Of a DNA stretch of 64,000 bases, positions 9,129-18,512 are shown one piece after another. Origin of the DNA: Gordonia sp. ABSL11-1 (lineage in GTDB: Bacteria > Actinomycetota > Actinomycetes > Mycobacteriales > Mycobacteriaceae); assembly GCF_030315685.1 (NCBI RefSeq), contig NZ_JASXSI010000001.1, forward strand, positions 466,827 to 530,826. The letters are read 5' to 3'. The notes beneath the pieces are model-generated. The model saw only the letters and a program-made list of their open reading frames with translations. It was not told where the DNA came from and ran no database searches. How positions within the stretch are numbered: the stretch's first letter is position 1; each line of letters begins with the position of its first letter. Position numbers and translations under genes: made by a program.

Positions 9129-11483
9129 TCAGTCCGGTCGAATGCGCGTGAGGATGGCGACCCCGTCGCCGACGAGATCGGCCAGGGCGATCGAGCCGCT
9201 CACGGTCGCGCCGGTGATCGCATCACGCCACACGCCGTCGGGCAACGAGACCGTCGTTGTCGACCGTCCGTGGTCGGTGAGGCTGTGGGTGAAGCGAAGC
9301 GCCACCAGTATCACCAGCGGCTTGCCCTTGTCGCCGCGGGCGAAGGCGATCACGTGGTCGGCGGCAGGGCCGTCCGATGTCAGCGCGAGGTAGTCGCTGC
9401 CGGGACGGAACGCCTGGCGGTTCTCGTCGCGGGCCCGCAGGGCGGCGCGGATCAATGCGGCCTTCGGATGATCAGTGGGCTGTCCGTAGTCGACGGGCCG
9501 TCGGTTGTCGGGATCGACCAGCGAGTCGTCCCACCACTGGGTGCCCTGGTAGATGTCGCCGACGCCCGGGCCCAACAGGGCGATGGCCTTGCGTGACAAT
9601 GACTCCGAACGCCAGCTCGATGCGATCCGTCCGACGAGATCGCCGATCGCCGCGGCGTTCTCGCCGCGGGTCACCTGCTCGATCCACTCGTCCACCGCAT
9701 CCTCGAACCGTTCGTCGACCTCGGTCCACGTCGTCCGCAGACCGCCCTCACGGGTGGCCTTCTGCGCATAGGCCTTCAGTCGGTCGCGCAGGTCGTCGTC
9801 GACCGCGGAATCGGTGGGCCACACGCCGATGATGTTCTGCAACAGGAAGTACCCGGAGAGGTCGTCGGGAGGTGGGTTGCGCGACCAGATCTCTCCGACC
9901 AGGCGTGACCAGCGTTCCGGGACCTGGGTCAGCAGAGCGATCCGAGCCCGCACGTCCTCGCCGCGTTTGGTGTCGTGGGTGGACGACGCGGTCATCGCCC
10001 ATGGCCAGTCGCGTGCGCGGCGACCGTTGTGCGCGTGGAACTCTCGCAGGGAAACAGTTGGGTTCGCCGGGTCGCCGCCGACCTCCTGTGCCGACACCAG
10101 GCGCGCGGTCCGGTAGAACAGGCTGTCCTCGACGCTTTTCGCGGTGACGGCGCCGCAGGTCTGTGCGAGGCGCGAGGTTGCCGCACCGGGACTCGCGGTG
10201 GCCTGGACGATGAGGTCCAGAACGGGCGCCAGACGCGGGATGCGCCTGCCGATCTCGGCGGCTGTGACCACGAGCCTGCCGCGCAGCGAAGGGTAGTCGG
10301 CGCGGTAGACACCGAGATCGGCGATGAGTTCGGCGGTCGCCTCCGCGACCGCCGCCAGATCGGCCGACGGGTCGGAGTGGGTGATGGCCCGGACCAGACG
10401 TCGGTGCTCGGTGGGGAACATGTTGCGCAGGGTGGCGAGCTTCCGCGCCCGTTCGGCCGAATGCAGCCACGCCGCGTCACCCTTCTGCCCGGTGCGTAGC
10501 TCGTGGATCTCGTCGAGCTCGATCACACCGGTCGGTGCGGTGAGTACCGCGTCGATCACCCGGAGCTGGTCGTAGCCGGTGGTGCCCTCGACCGGGAGCG
10601 TGGGTTCGAGCTGCTCGTCGGCGGCGAGGATCTTCTCCACGTACAGCAGCCGACCGTCACCGATGTCGGTTCTCAGCCTGCGCAGGTATGCCTGCGGATC
10701 CCACAGTCCGTCCGGATGATCCACTCGGACACCGTCGATGAGGTCCTCGTCGATCAGGTCGAGCAACCATCGGTGGGTCCCGGCGTACACCTCCGGATCC
10801 TCCTGTCGCAGCCCGGCGAGTTCGTTGACGGTGAAGAACCGCCGATAGCCGATCAGACCGCTGTTCCACGGGACGAGGCGATAGTGCTGCCGATCGTGCA
10901 CCTCGAGCGGATCGTCGGAATCCGTGGACCCGGGTGCGGTGGGGAAGACGTGATCGTAGTAGCGCAGCGTGCCGTCGGCGACGGTGAGCGGTGACAGATC
11001 GCCGTCGGCGGCGAGGACCGGTAGCGCGATCTTGCCGTCGGCGCCGTTCTCCGTGGAGAAGTCGACGTCGAACCACGTCGCGTAGCGGGAAGCTGAGCCG
11101 TGGCGCAGGAGGTCGGTGAACCACGGATTCTGCAGTGCGTCGGCGACGCCGGTGTGGTTCGGCACGATGTCGATGATGATGCCGAGCCCGGATGCTGTTG
11201 CTGCCGAGCGAAGTTCGCGGAGGCCCTCGATCCCGCCGAGATCGTCGGACACCTGCGGGGGCGGAACCCAGTCGTAGCCGTGTGTGGACCCCGGCATCGC
11301 GCGACCGATCGGAGACAGGTACAGGTGACTGACTCCGAGCCCGGCGATGGCGGGCAGCATGTCGAGGACCTCGCGAAACCCGACCTCGGGGGTCAGCTGA
11401 ATGCGATACGTCGCCAGCGGCTCGCGCCGTCCGCCCACGTGTCGGGATCCGGTGTCCGAGGTCATCGTGCGATCGGCGGTCAC
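9129..11483 (-). CDS. treY: Malto-oligosyltrehalose synthase (TreY)
   Basis: 784 residues. TreY converts the reducing-end alpha-1,4 linkage of maltodextrins to the alpha,alpha-1,1 linkage of trehalose. GH13 motifs are visible: IIIDIVPNHTG (about 102-112), DGVRVDHPDGLWDP with the nucleophile Asp, LLYVEKIL with the acid/base Glu, PVEGTTGYD (typical of TreY) and SSTHDTKRGEDVRAR. The start is GTG at 11483 (GTGA overlap with treX); an in-frame ATG six codons later is an alternative. The usual third gene, treZ, which would release trehalose, does not follow. Confidence 0.95.
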   Translation of the reverse strand: MTADRTMTSDTGSRHVGGRREPLATYRIQLTPEVGFREVLDMLPAIAGLGVSHLYLSPIGRAMPGSTHGYDWVPPPQVSDDLGGIEGLRELRSAATASGLGIIIDIVPNHTGVADALQNPWFTDLLRHGSASRYATWFDVDFSTENGADGKIALPVLAADGDLSPLTVADGTLRYYDHVFPTAPGSTDSDDPLEVHDRQHYRLVPWNSGLIGYRRFFTVNELAGLRQEDPEVYAGTHRWLLDLIDEDLIDGVRVDHPDGLWDPQAYLRRLRTDIGDGRLLYVEKILAADEQLEPTLPVEGTTGYDQLRVIDAVLTAPTGVIELDEIHELRTGQKGDAAWLHSAERARKLATLRNMFPTEHRRLVRAITHSDPSADLAAVAEATAELIADLGVYRADYPSLRGRLVVTAAEIGRRIPRLAPVLDLIVQATASPGAATSRLAQTCGAVTAKSVEDSLFYRTARLVSAQEVGGDPANPTVSLREFHAHNGRRARDWPWAMTASSTHDTKRGEDVRARIALLTQVPERWSRLVGEIWSRNPPPDDLSGYFLLQNIIGVWPTDSAVDDDLRDRLKAYAQKATREGGLRTTWTEVDERFEDAVDEWIEQVTRGENAAAIGDLVGRIASSWRSESLSRKAIALLGPGVGDIYQGTQWWDDSLVDPDNRRPVDYGQPTDHPKAALIRAALRARDENRQAFRPGSDYLALTSDGPAADHVIAFARGDKGKPLVILVALRFTHSLTDHGRSTTTVSLPDGVWRDAITGATVSGSIALADLVGDGVAILTRIRPD

Positions 11484-14011
11484 GTGTTCTTGCGCAGTAC
11501 GAGCACCGACCGGGCGCCGACGGTGAACGTCGAACCTGCCGTCACCGTGATGTCGGTGTGACCGGTCGGGTCGGCGGTGTCGAGCTCACCGACCCAGTCC
11601 GGACTCCAGGACGAGGGCAGATGGAAGTCGATGTCGCCGTCGTGCGCGTTGAAGCAGATGATGAAGCTGTCATCGGTCACTGTCTCCCCGCGCTCGTCCT
11701 TCTCGCCGATCCCGTCGCCGTTGAGGAACACCGCGAGGCTCTTGCCGAACCCGCTGTCCCAGTCGGCGGCAGTCATGGTCTCGCCGCCGGGGGTGAGCCA
11801 GACGATGTCGAGTGCCTGATCACCCCACCGGATCGGCTTACCCGCGAAGAACCGTCGTCGGCGGAATACCGGGTGGGCAGTGCGCAGAGCGATGGCGCGG
11901 CGCGTGAACTCGAGAAGGTGGGAGTTCTTCTCCGCGAGCGACCAGTCCATCCACGAGAGTTCTGAATCCTGGCAGTACACGTTGTTGTTGCCCTGCTGCG
12001 TGCGGCCGAACTCGTCGCCGTGGGCCAGCATCGGGGTGCCCTGCGACAGGAACAGCGTCGCCAGGATGTTGCGCTGTTGGCGTGCGCGCAACGCGAGGAT
12101 GTCCGGGTCGTCGGTCGGGCCCTCGACACCGCAGTTCCACGAGCGGTTGTGACTCTCGCCGTCGCGGTTGTCCTCGCCGTTGGCGATGTTGTGTTTCTCG
12201 TTGTACGACACCAGGTCCCGCAGTGTGAAACCGTCGTGTGCGATGACGAAGTTGATGCTCGCCAGGGGCCGGCGGCCGGTCGCCTCGTACAGATCCGACG
12301 ACCCGGTCAGCCGGGAGGCGAACTCGCCCAACGTCGCCGGTTCACCGCGCCAGTAGTCGCGGACGGTGTCGCGGTACTTGCCATTCCATTCGGTCCACAG
12401 CGGGGGGAAGTTGCCGACCTGATAGCCGCCCTCACCGATGTCCCACGGCTCCGCGATGAGCTTCACCTGGGACACGACCGGATCCTGTTGCACCAGATCG
12501 AAGAACGCGGACAGCCGGTCCACATCGTGCAGCTCGCGCGCGAGAGTCGAGGCCAGATCGAACCGGAACCCGTCGACGTGCATCTCGAGCACCCAGTACC
12601 GCAGCGAGTCCATGATGAGTTGCAGGGTGTGCGGGTGGCGGCCGTTGAGACTGTTGCCGGTTCCGGTGTAATCCATGTACATCTCGGGGTTGCCGTCGAC
12701 CAACCGATAGTAGGCGCCGTTGTCGATGCCGCGGAACGAGACGGTCGGACCGAGATGATTGCCCTCGGCGGTGTGGTTGTAGACGACGTCGAGGATGACC
12801 TCGATGCCCTCCTTGTGGAACGCCCGTACCATCGCCTTGAACTCGGTCACCGCGCTCGCCGGCAGATCGGGGTTGGAGGCGTACTCGAGGTGCGGCGCGA
12901 GGAACCCGAAGGTGTTGTATCCCCAGTAGTTTCGCAGGCCCTTGTCCTGCAACACGAAGTCCTGCATGAACTGGTGCACCGGCATCAGCTCGATCGCGGT
13001 GATGCCCAACGACTTCAGGTGATCGATGATGACCGGGTGACAGAGCCCGGCATAGGTGCCACGCAGGTGCTCCGGGATGTCGGGGTGCGTGGCCGTCATG
13101 CCCTTGACGTGCGCCTCGTAGATCACCGTCTGGTGATACGGCAACTTCGGTGACCGGTCGTGCTGCCAATCGAAGTACGGGTTGACGACCACCGACACCA
13201 TGGTGTGGCCGAGCGAGTCCAGTTGCGGCATGTCATCGGGATGCTGGGCGACGACGGGCAGGGGCTCGGTGAGATCCGCGGCGTCGTCGCTGCCGACGGA
13301 GGCCCGCGCGAGCGCTTCCTCGGCGTCGGCCGTCGCGCTGTCCATCGTGCGCCGGGGAGGCGCCGCGGTGGTCGGCGTCTCGTCGATCCCGACCGCGTCG
13401 TCGGCGGAGGCCTCCGAGTCCGTGGCTCCGGTGGCCGACGAGGCGTCCTCCGTGACCTTGTTCACCGTCTCGGCACCGGCGGTGTCCTCGGTGTTCTCGT
13501 CCTCGGCCTGGTGACCGTGGTCCTCTTCGGTCACCATCGGGTAGGAGAACAGCGACGCGTCGCCGTCGAACTCACCGTGAAATGCCTTGCCGTACGGGTC
13601 GAGCAGCAGCTTGCTCGGATCGCAGCGTTGCCCCTGCGACGGGTCGTAGGGGCCGTGGACGCGAAAACCGTAGAACTGTCCCGGACCGATGTTCGGCAGA
13701 TAGCAGTGCCAGCAGTAGCCGTCGACCTCGTCGAGCCGAATCCGCTGCTCGATCCCGGCGCCGTCGACGAGGCACAGATCGACCGCGGTCGCCGTCTCGG
13801 AAAACAGCGAGAAGTTGGTTCCCACACCGTCATACGTGGCACCGAGGGGATACGGGGTACCCGGCCACACGACGAACGGGACGCGGTCGGGCGGCGGCGG
13901 CGATTGGTCTACCGGAGCGAGCACATCGAGCACTTCCGCGGGCTGGGCGGGGGCCGAGTCTCCGGAGTCGGGGGTCGGTGACGGGGTCACGTCGACCTTC
14001 GGCGAGTTCAT
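11480..14011 (-). CDS. treX: Glycogen debranching enzyme TreX/GlgX with an acidic insertion
   Basis: 843 residues, more than 100 longer than common GlgX/TreX proteins. An N-terminal CBM48-type domain (about 45-160) is followed by the GH13 barrel: DVVYNHTAEGN (about 408), FRFDLAS with nucleophile Asp485, IAEPWDIGEGGY with Glu521 and IAHDGFTLRDLV. Between about residues 161 and 265 lies an acidic, Ala/Thr-rich segment with no recognisable fold, inserted between the two domains and accounting for the extra length. It hydrolyses alpha-1,6 branches of glycogen to supply TreY. Translationally coupled to treY. Confidence 0.94.
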   Translation of the reverse strand: MNSPKVDVTPSPTPDSGDSAPAQPAEVLDVLAPVDQSPPPPDRVPFVVWPGTPYPLGATYDGVGTNFSLFSETATAVDLCLVDGAGIEQRIRLDEVDGYCWHCYLPNIGPGQFYGFRVHGPYDPSQGQRCDPSKLLLDPYGKAFHGEFDGDASLFSYPMVTEEDHGHQAEDENTEDTAGAETVNKVTEDASSATGATDSEASADDAVGIDETPTTAAPPRRTMDSATADAEEALARASVGSDDAADLTEPLPVVAQHPDDMPQLDSLGHTMVSVVVNPYFDWQHDRSPKLPYHQTVIYEAHVKGMTATHPDIPEHLRGTYAGLCHPVIIDHLKSLGITAIELMPVHQFMQDFVLQDKGLRNYWGYNTFGFLAPHLEYASNPDLPASAVTEFKAMVRAFHKEGIEVILDVVYNHTAEGNHLGPTVSFRGIDNGAYYRLVDGNPEMYMDYTGTGNSLNGRHPHTLQLIMDSLRYWVLEMHVDGFRFDLASTLARELHDVDRLSAFFDLVQQDPVVSQVKLIAEPWDIGEGGYQVGNFPPLWTEWNGKYRDTVRDYWRGEPATLGEFASRLTGSSDLYEATGRRPLASINFVIAHDGFTLRDLVSYNEKHNIANGEDNRDGESHNRSWNCGVEGPTDDPDILALRARQQRNILATLFLSQGTPMLAHGDEFGRTQQGNNNVYCQDSELSWMDWSLAEKNSHLLEFTRRAIALRTAHPVFRRRRFFAGKPIRWGDQALDIVWLTPGGETMTAADWDSGFGKSLAVFLNGDGIGEKDERGETVTDDSFIICFNAHDGDIDFHLPSSWSPDWVGELDTADPTGHTDITVTAGSTFTVGARSVLVLRKNT

Positions 14012-14092
14012 GTCACGACACTAGCCGCCAACGGTCGCGCATTCATCTCGGAGACAGGTACCCGGGTGTGGTGTGACCGAGTCCGACGCCGC

Positions 14093-16288
14093 TCAGCGAG
14101 CGGGTGGTCCGGTCCATGGCAACGCCAGTGCCATCTGTCGACCCAGCTCCTCGGTCAGGCTGCGGACGTAGGTGGCGCTGAGGTGGTGCCAGTCCTTGTA
14201 GACGACGATGTTGCCCACGATCGCCGGGCAGAGGTCCACGTCACACACCCCGTTCGACATGTCGAGCGCGTGGAACATCGGCCGGGTCGTCTCCAGGGCG
14301 AGTGCCGGATCCTCGGGCGCCAGCGCCGCTGCCCGTGGTGTGGCACATTCGGTCGCCGAACCGCCGTCGGCAAGGCAGGTCGGGGTGTCGATCAGTCCCT
14401 TGGCGTTGTGTGGCCACGGGGTGTCGCGGATACCCAGGACGGCGATGTCGTTGGCGAGGAACTCGTCGAAGATCGGCGGGTACGTCGGCGGCACCCAGTC
14501 TCCGGGCTCGTAGTCGCGCGGGCGGGTGGAGTTGGTGAAGACGGCATCGGGCTTGTCCTCGATGACTTTCTTCTTCACCCGCATCACCCAATCGTGGCAT
14601 TGCGGGTAGGGCACACCGTTCTGCTTGGGCACCAGTTCGGTGGACATCGGACACCCCATCTTGAGGTACGTCGTCACCTTGAAGTGGTTGCGCTGCCCCA
14701 ACAGATTGAGTGCCGAGATCCACATCTCGGCGTGCGAGCCGCCTATCAGGGCGACCGTCTTGGCCGCCGTCGGGTCGCCGTAGACGCCGACGTGGATGTC
14801 GGGGTCCTCGAAGTTGCTCATGTACCCGTCGGTGGAGGTCTCCGGGAAGTCCTGGGTCACCATCAACGGGGACGGCTGGGGATCGATGGCGGGAACCGGG
14901 GCGCCGTTGAGCAGCGCCCGCGCGCCCGGGTACAGCCGCGGATCGAGGTTCTTGGTGTCCACGACCATCGTCGCGACATGGCGGTCCCAGAGCACGATCC
15001 CGGTGCCGGTCACCAGGGTGCCGACGACCAGGATGCTGGTCACGACGGAGGTGTAGCCCAACCGTCGCGCGCGTCCGTCACGACGTGCGTGCGCGGGTTC
15101 GGTACGACCGCCACGGCGCAGCGGATCCTCGATGTAGCGCTTCGTCAGCCAGGCCAGAGCGATGGAGGCGGCGAGCAGCCCGACACCTTCGAGGACCGAG
15201 GCGTGGTCCTTCTCCCGCCAGGTCAGGTAGAAGATCAGCAGCGGCCAGTGCCACAGGTACAGCGAGTACGCGATCGTCCCCAGCCATACCGGCCACCGGC
15301 TGGCGAGCATCCGGTTGACGGGTGGCAGTGCCTGCGGTTCCGTCGAGCCGGGCCGGGGACGCTCCACCGCGGTCGCGCCTGCCCAGATGATCAGCAGGGT
15401 CGAGCCCACCGGGACCAGAGCCCACGGTCCGGGATAGGAGTCGACGCCGTCGATCCACCACCCGCAGGTGATGATCAGGGCCAGCGCGACCACCGCGGCG
15501 ACGGTGCGCATCCACCGGGGCACGCGCCAGGACGGCAACCAGATCGCCAGCAGGCCGCCGGCCAGTGGCTCCCAGAGACGAGACAGGGTATCGAAGTAGT
15601 TGAACTGCTGGTTGACGCCCATCCGCATGTGCGCCCAGTAGAACGACACCACCGCGACCGCGAGGATCGCACCGCCGACGAGGACCTTGATGACCCGCGG
15701 ATCGGCCAGCGGCGCGATCAGTCGCGCACCGAGTTTGACGAGTGCAGCGAAGGCGAGTGCCACGAGGAGGGTCACGACGAAGAACTGACCCTGGACCGAC
15801 ATCGACCAGATGTGTTGCAGCGGGCTGTTCGCCGAACTCGCCGCCAGATAGTCCTGGGAATTGAATGCGAGGTGCCAGTTCTGGTAGTACAGCCCGCTCG
15901 CGATGAGTTCCTTGCCGATGCTCACCCAGCGTGTCTGCGGGATCACGATGACGGTGAGCACGGCAACCGCGATCAGAACGGTGAACAACGCGGGCAATAG
16001 GCGCCGCAGCAGCCGTTTGAGCCGCGGCCACGGATCGATCGTGTCGCGGAACGCCACGTGGGTCGCCTGGCTGTGGATCGCGTGCCGCAGCAGTGACCCC
16101 ACGAAGAAGTAGCCGGAGAGGGCGAGGAAGACGTCGACGCCACCGGAGACGCGACCGAACCAGATGTGGAAACAGGCGACCAGCGCGATGGCGATACCGC
16201 GCAGACCGTCGAGGTCGGTGCGGTACGCGGGGACGTTGTCCACCGGGGCCGGCGACGCCGGGACGGTGGTGTGGGTCGGTGCTGCCAC
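14093..16288 (-). CDS. Acyltransferase-3 membrane protein with C-terminal SGNH domain (OafA-like)
   Basis: 731 residues from GTG 16288, chosen because homology begins at YRTDLDGLRGIAIALVACFH just after it and upstream residues are basic and low quality. The N-terminal half is an acyltransferase-3 domain with about ten transmembrane helices. The C-terminal third is an extracytoplasmic SGNH/GDSL-like domain with IGGSHAEMW (catalytic Ser) and DWHHLS (Asp/His pair). Such enzymes acylate cell-wall glycans or glycolipids, and M. tuberculosis also has one next to treX. The substrate cannot be told from sequence. The exact start is uncertain. Confidence 0.88.
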   Translation of the reverse strand: MAAPTHTTVPASPAPVDNVPAYRTDLDGLRGIAIALVACFHIWFGRVSGGVDVFLALSGYFFVGSLLRHAIHSQATHVAFRDTIDPWPRLKRLLRRLLPALFTVLIAVAVLTVIVIPQTRWVSIGKELIASGLYYQNWHLAFNSQDYLAASSANSPLQHIWSMSVQGQFFVVTLLVALAFAALVKLGARLIAPLADPRVIKVLVGGAILAVAVVSFYWAHMRMGVNQQFNYFDTLSRLWEPLAGGLLAIWLPSWRVPRWMRTVAAVVALALIITCGWWIDGVDSYPGPWALVPVGSTLLIIWAGATAVERPRPGSTEPQALPPVNRMLASRWPVWLGTIAYSLYLWHWPLLIFYLTWREKDHASVLEGVGLLAASIALAWLTKRYIEDPLRRGGRTEPAHARRDGRARRLGYTSVVTSILVVGTLVTGTGIVLWDRHVATMVVDTKNLDPRLYPGARALLNGAPVPAIDPQPSPLMVTQDFPETSTDGYMSNFEDPDIHVGVYGDPTAAKTVALIGGSHAEMWISALNLLGQRNHFKVTTYLKMGCPMSTELVPKQNGVPYPQCHDWVMRVKKKVIEDKPDAVFTNSTRPRDYEPGDWVPPTYPPIFDEFLANDIAVLGIRDTPWPHNAKGLIDTPTCLADGGSATECATPRAAALAPEDPALALETTRPMFHALDMSNGVCDVDLCPAIVGNIVVYKDWHHLSATYVRSLTEELGRQMALALPWTGPPAR

Positions 16289-16457
16289 TACCTTGGGTGT
16301 GTCTTCCTGTCTCGAACGTCGTGGTTCACCGAAACGAACCCGACGGCGTGGTCGGTGATGTCGGGGCTGGTTGTCCGGGAAGCAATCTACATGGCGAAGC
16401 TGTGATATTCCGATTCGGTTCTTCGCGACACACCGGCCGTCGGACCCCCGCTGACCT

Positions 16458-17054
16458 TTACTTTTCTTTACTTTCGGCGACCTCGGCGATCGGTGCCGGG
16501 ACGATGGCACGCATCCGGGCGCCGTCGAGGATGACGCTCAGCCCGTCGCTGAACTCGCCGGCGAAGTCCCGCCCCGACGGGCCGGTCACCTGGAGGCGTT
16601 CCATCTGCGCGCGGGTCTGTTCCTCGATGGTCAGGCCGATGACGAGCTGACAGATCGCGGTCGCCACGGCCTGAGCATCGCGCTCGGTCAGCCCGCCCCC
16701 GCGCGCCGCGGCGGCGAGTTCGCCGGCGATCGATTTCGGCGACAGTCCGCTGGCCCAACTCGATGACACCACCTCGGCGCTGTCGGGGACATCGAGGAGG
16801 GCACCGCGCATCCCGGTGGCCACGAACGCCAGCTGATCGTCCCAGGCGAGGTCGTCCGGTGCCGCCGCGATGCTGCCGAGGATGTCGTCGGACAAGGCTG
16901 CGAGCAGGGTCTGTTTGTTCGGGAAGTGCCAGTACAGCGCGTTCGGACGGACTCCGAGGTCGGCGGCGAGGCGGCGCATCGACAGGTCCGCGAGGCTGTG
17001 GTGGGTGAGGATGTCGCGCGCCGCCCGCAGGACATCGGCTCGGGTGTTGCTCAC
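16458..17054 (-). CDS. TetR-family regulator, probable biotin repressor (BioQ-like)
   Basis: 198 residues from GTG 17054. The N-terminal helix-turn-helix reads [48 protein letters not shown], a textbook TetR domain; the rest is a helical ligand/dimerisation domain. It is divergent from bioA, and two TetR-style palindromes lie between them. In Corynebacterium and Mycobacterium the TetR-family BioQ represses biotin genes, and the palindromes resemble the reported BioQ box (TGAAC-N3-GTTAC type). The regulator class is seen directly; the biotin role is inferred from position and operators. Confidence 0.82.
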   Translation of the reverse strand: MSNTRADVLRAARDILTHHSLADLSMRRLAADLGVRPNALYWHFPNKQTLLAALSDDILGSIAAAPDDLAWDDQLAFVATGMRGALLDVPDSAEVVSSSWASGLSPKSIAGELAAAARGGGLTERDAQAVATAICQLVIGLTIEEQTRAQMERLQVTGPSGRDFAGEFSDGLSVILDGARMRAIVPAPIAEVAESKEK

Positions 17055-17084
17055 GGACCCAGGGTAGAGGCCCCGGTGACGCCG

Positions 17085-17101
17085 CCTGTACACCGTCCAG
17101 G
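17085..17101. promoter_or_regulatory. Putative BioQ-type operator 1
   Basis: CCTGTACACCGTCCAGG, an imperfect palindrome (outer CCTG/CAGG exact), 31 bp from the TetR gene start. It shares 12 of 16 aligned positions or more with the second copy just downstream (CTGTACA..GT.CAGG). Confidence 0.6.
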
Positions 17102-17106
17102 AACCG

Positions 17107-17123
17107 CCTGTACAGTGTTCAGG
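17107..17123. promoter_or_regulatory. Putative BioQ-type operator 2
   Basis: CCTGTACA-G-TGTTCAGG, a 17-bp palindrome with one mismatched pair. On the other strand it contains TGAACACTGTACA, close to the BioQ-type TGAAC-N3-GTTAC pattern. Its centre is 22 bp (about two helical turns) from operator 1, and it lies 60 bp before the bioA start, consistent with repression of both divergent genes. Confidence 0.65.
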
Positions 17124-17183
17124 ACGCCGACCGTGAGGGAGCCCACAGCCCGGCCCTCCTGCGACCCGAAGGACATCACCCAC

Positions 17184-18512
17184 GTGGACGAGGCAACCAT
17201 CCGCCGCATCGATGCCGCGCACGTATGGCATCCGTACGGAGCGATGCCCGCGACCACGGTGCCGATCGTGGTCCGAGGTGCTCACGGCGCGCAGATCGAG
17301 CTGGCGGACGGCCGGGAGGTCGTCGACGGCATGAGTTCCTGGTGGGCGGCCATCCACGGATACCGGCACCCTGTCCTCGACGCTGCCGTCACGTGTCAGC
17401 TCGGGTCGATGGCGCACGTGATGTTCGGCGGCCTCACACACGAGCCCGCCGCCCGGCTCGCCGAGCTCCTGGTCTCGGTCACGCCCGAACCGCTGCAGAA
17501 GGTGTTCTTCTGCGATTCCGGGTCGGTCTCCGTCGAGGTCGCCACGAAGATGGCGCTGCAGTACTGGCGCAGTCGCGGGCGCGGTGACAAGACCCGCCTG
17601 CTGACCTGGCGCGGCGGCTATCACGGGGACACGTTCACCCCGATGAGCGTCTGCGACCCCGACGGCGGCATGCACTCGCTGTGGACCGACGTCCTGACCG
17701 AGCAGATCTTCGTCCCCGCGCCACCCTCGCTGCCCGGCACGCTCGAGGCGCCCGGTGCTTTCGACGACGAGTACGTGCGGACGCTCGAGGCGGCGGTGAC
17801 GGCGAATGCCGATCGCCTGGCCGCTGTGATCGTCGAACCGGTCGTCCAGGGGGCCGGCGGGATGAGATTCCACGATCCGCGCTACCTCACCGCCCTGCGG
17901 CGGATCTGTGACCGCACGGGCGTCCTGCTGATCTTCGACGAGATCGCCACCGGATTCGGACGAACCGGCGAGCTCTTCGCCGCCGACCACGCCGGCGTCG
18001 CCCCGGACATCATGTGCCTCGGCAAGGCGCTCACCGGCGGATACCTCACGCTCGCCGCGACCCTGTGCACCGGCGAGATCGCCGAGGTCATCAGTCGTGG
18101 CAAGGCCGGCGGGCTCGCCCACGGGCCGACGTTCATGGCCAATCCGCTGGCCTGTGCGGTCGCCGTCGCCGCCGTCGAACTGCTCCTCGACTCCCCGTGG
18201 CGGACCTGGGTCCTCGACATCGAGTCCGGATTGCGTTCGGGGCTGGCCGATCTCGCTGACCGGCCGGGTGTCGTGGATGTCCGCGTGCTCGGTGCGATCG
18301 GCGTCGTGCAACTCGACCGCCCCGTCGACATGGCCCCGGCCACCGAGGCCGCGATCGAGGCCGGCGCGTGGCTGCGTCCCTTCCGCGACCTGATCTACGT
18401 GATGCCGCCGTTCGTCTGCACCGCCGATGACATCGCGACGATCGCCCTGGGTGTCCGTGCCGCGGTCGACGCCTGCCTGACCGCCGATCTCGTTGCCGGA
18501 GTGAGCCGATGA
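17184..18512 (+). CDS. bioA: Adenosylmethionine-8-amino-7-oxononanoate aminotransferase
   Basis: 442 residues from GTG 17184, preceded by GAAGGA at 17168-17173; GTG 17133 is a less likely in-frame alternative. BioA transfers the amino group of SAM to 7-keto-8-aminopelargonate to make DAPA. Class III aminotransferase features are clear: VWHPYGAM near the N-terminus, [12 protein letters not shown] (PLP-binding Asp) and [11 protein letters not shown] (Schiff-base Lys). First gene of bioA-F-D-B-bsaP-DUF2567; overlaps bioF by 4 bp. Confidence 0.95.
   Translation: MDEATIRRIDAAHVWHPYGAMPATTVPIVVRGAHGAQIELADGREVVDGMSSWWAAIHGYRHPVLDAAVTCQLGSMAHVMFGGLTHEPAARLAELLVSVTPEPLQKVFFCDSGSVSVEVATKMALQYWRSRGRGDKTRLLTWRGGYHGDTFTPMSVCDPDGGMHSLWTDVLTEQIFVPAPPSLPGTLEAPGAFDDEYVRTLEAAVTANADRLAAVIVEPVVQGAGGMRFHDPRYLTALRRICDRTGVLLIFDEIATGFGRTGELFAADHAGVAPDIMCLGKALTGGYLTLAATLCTGEIAEVISRGKAGGLAHGPTFMANPLACAVAVAAVELLLDSPWRTWVLDIESGLRSGLADLADRPGVVDVRVLGAIGVVQLDRPVDMAPATEAAIEAGAWLRPFRDLIYVMPPFVCTADDIATIALGVRAAVDACLTADLVAGVSR

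Noticed and set aside
11100..11561. treZ-like coding sequence on either strand near treY
   Set aside because: All open frames here are shadows of treY/treX without GH13 trehalohydrolase motifs.
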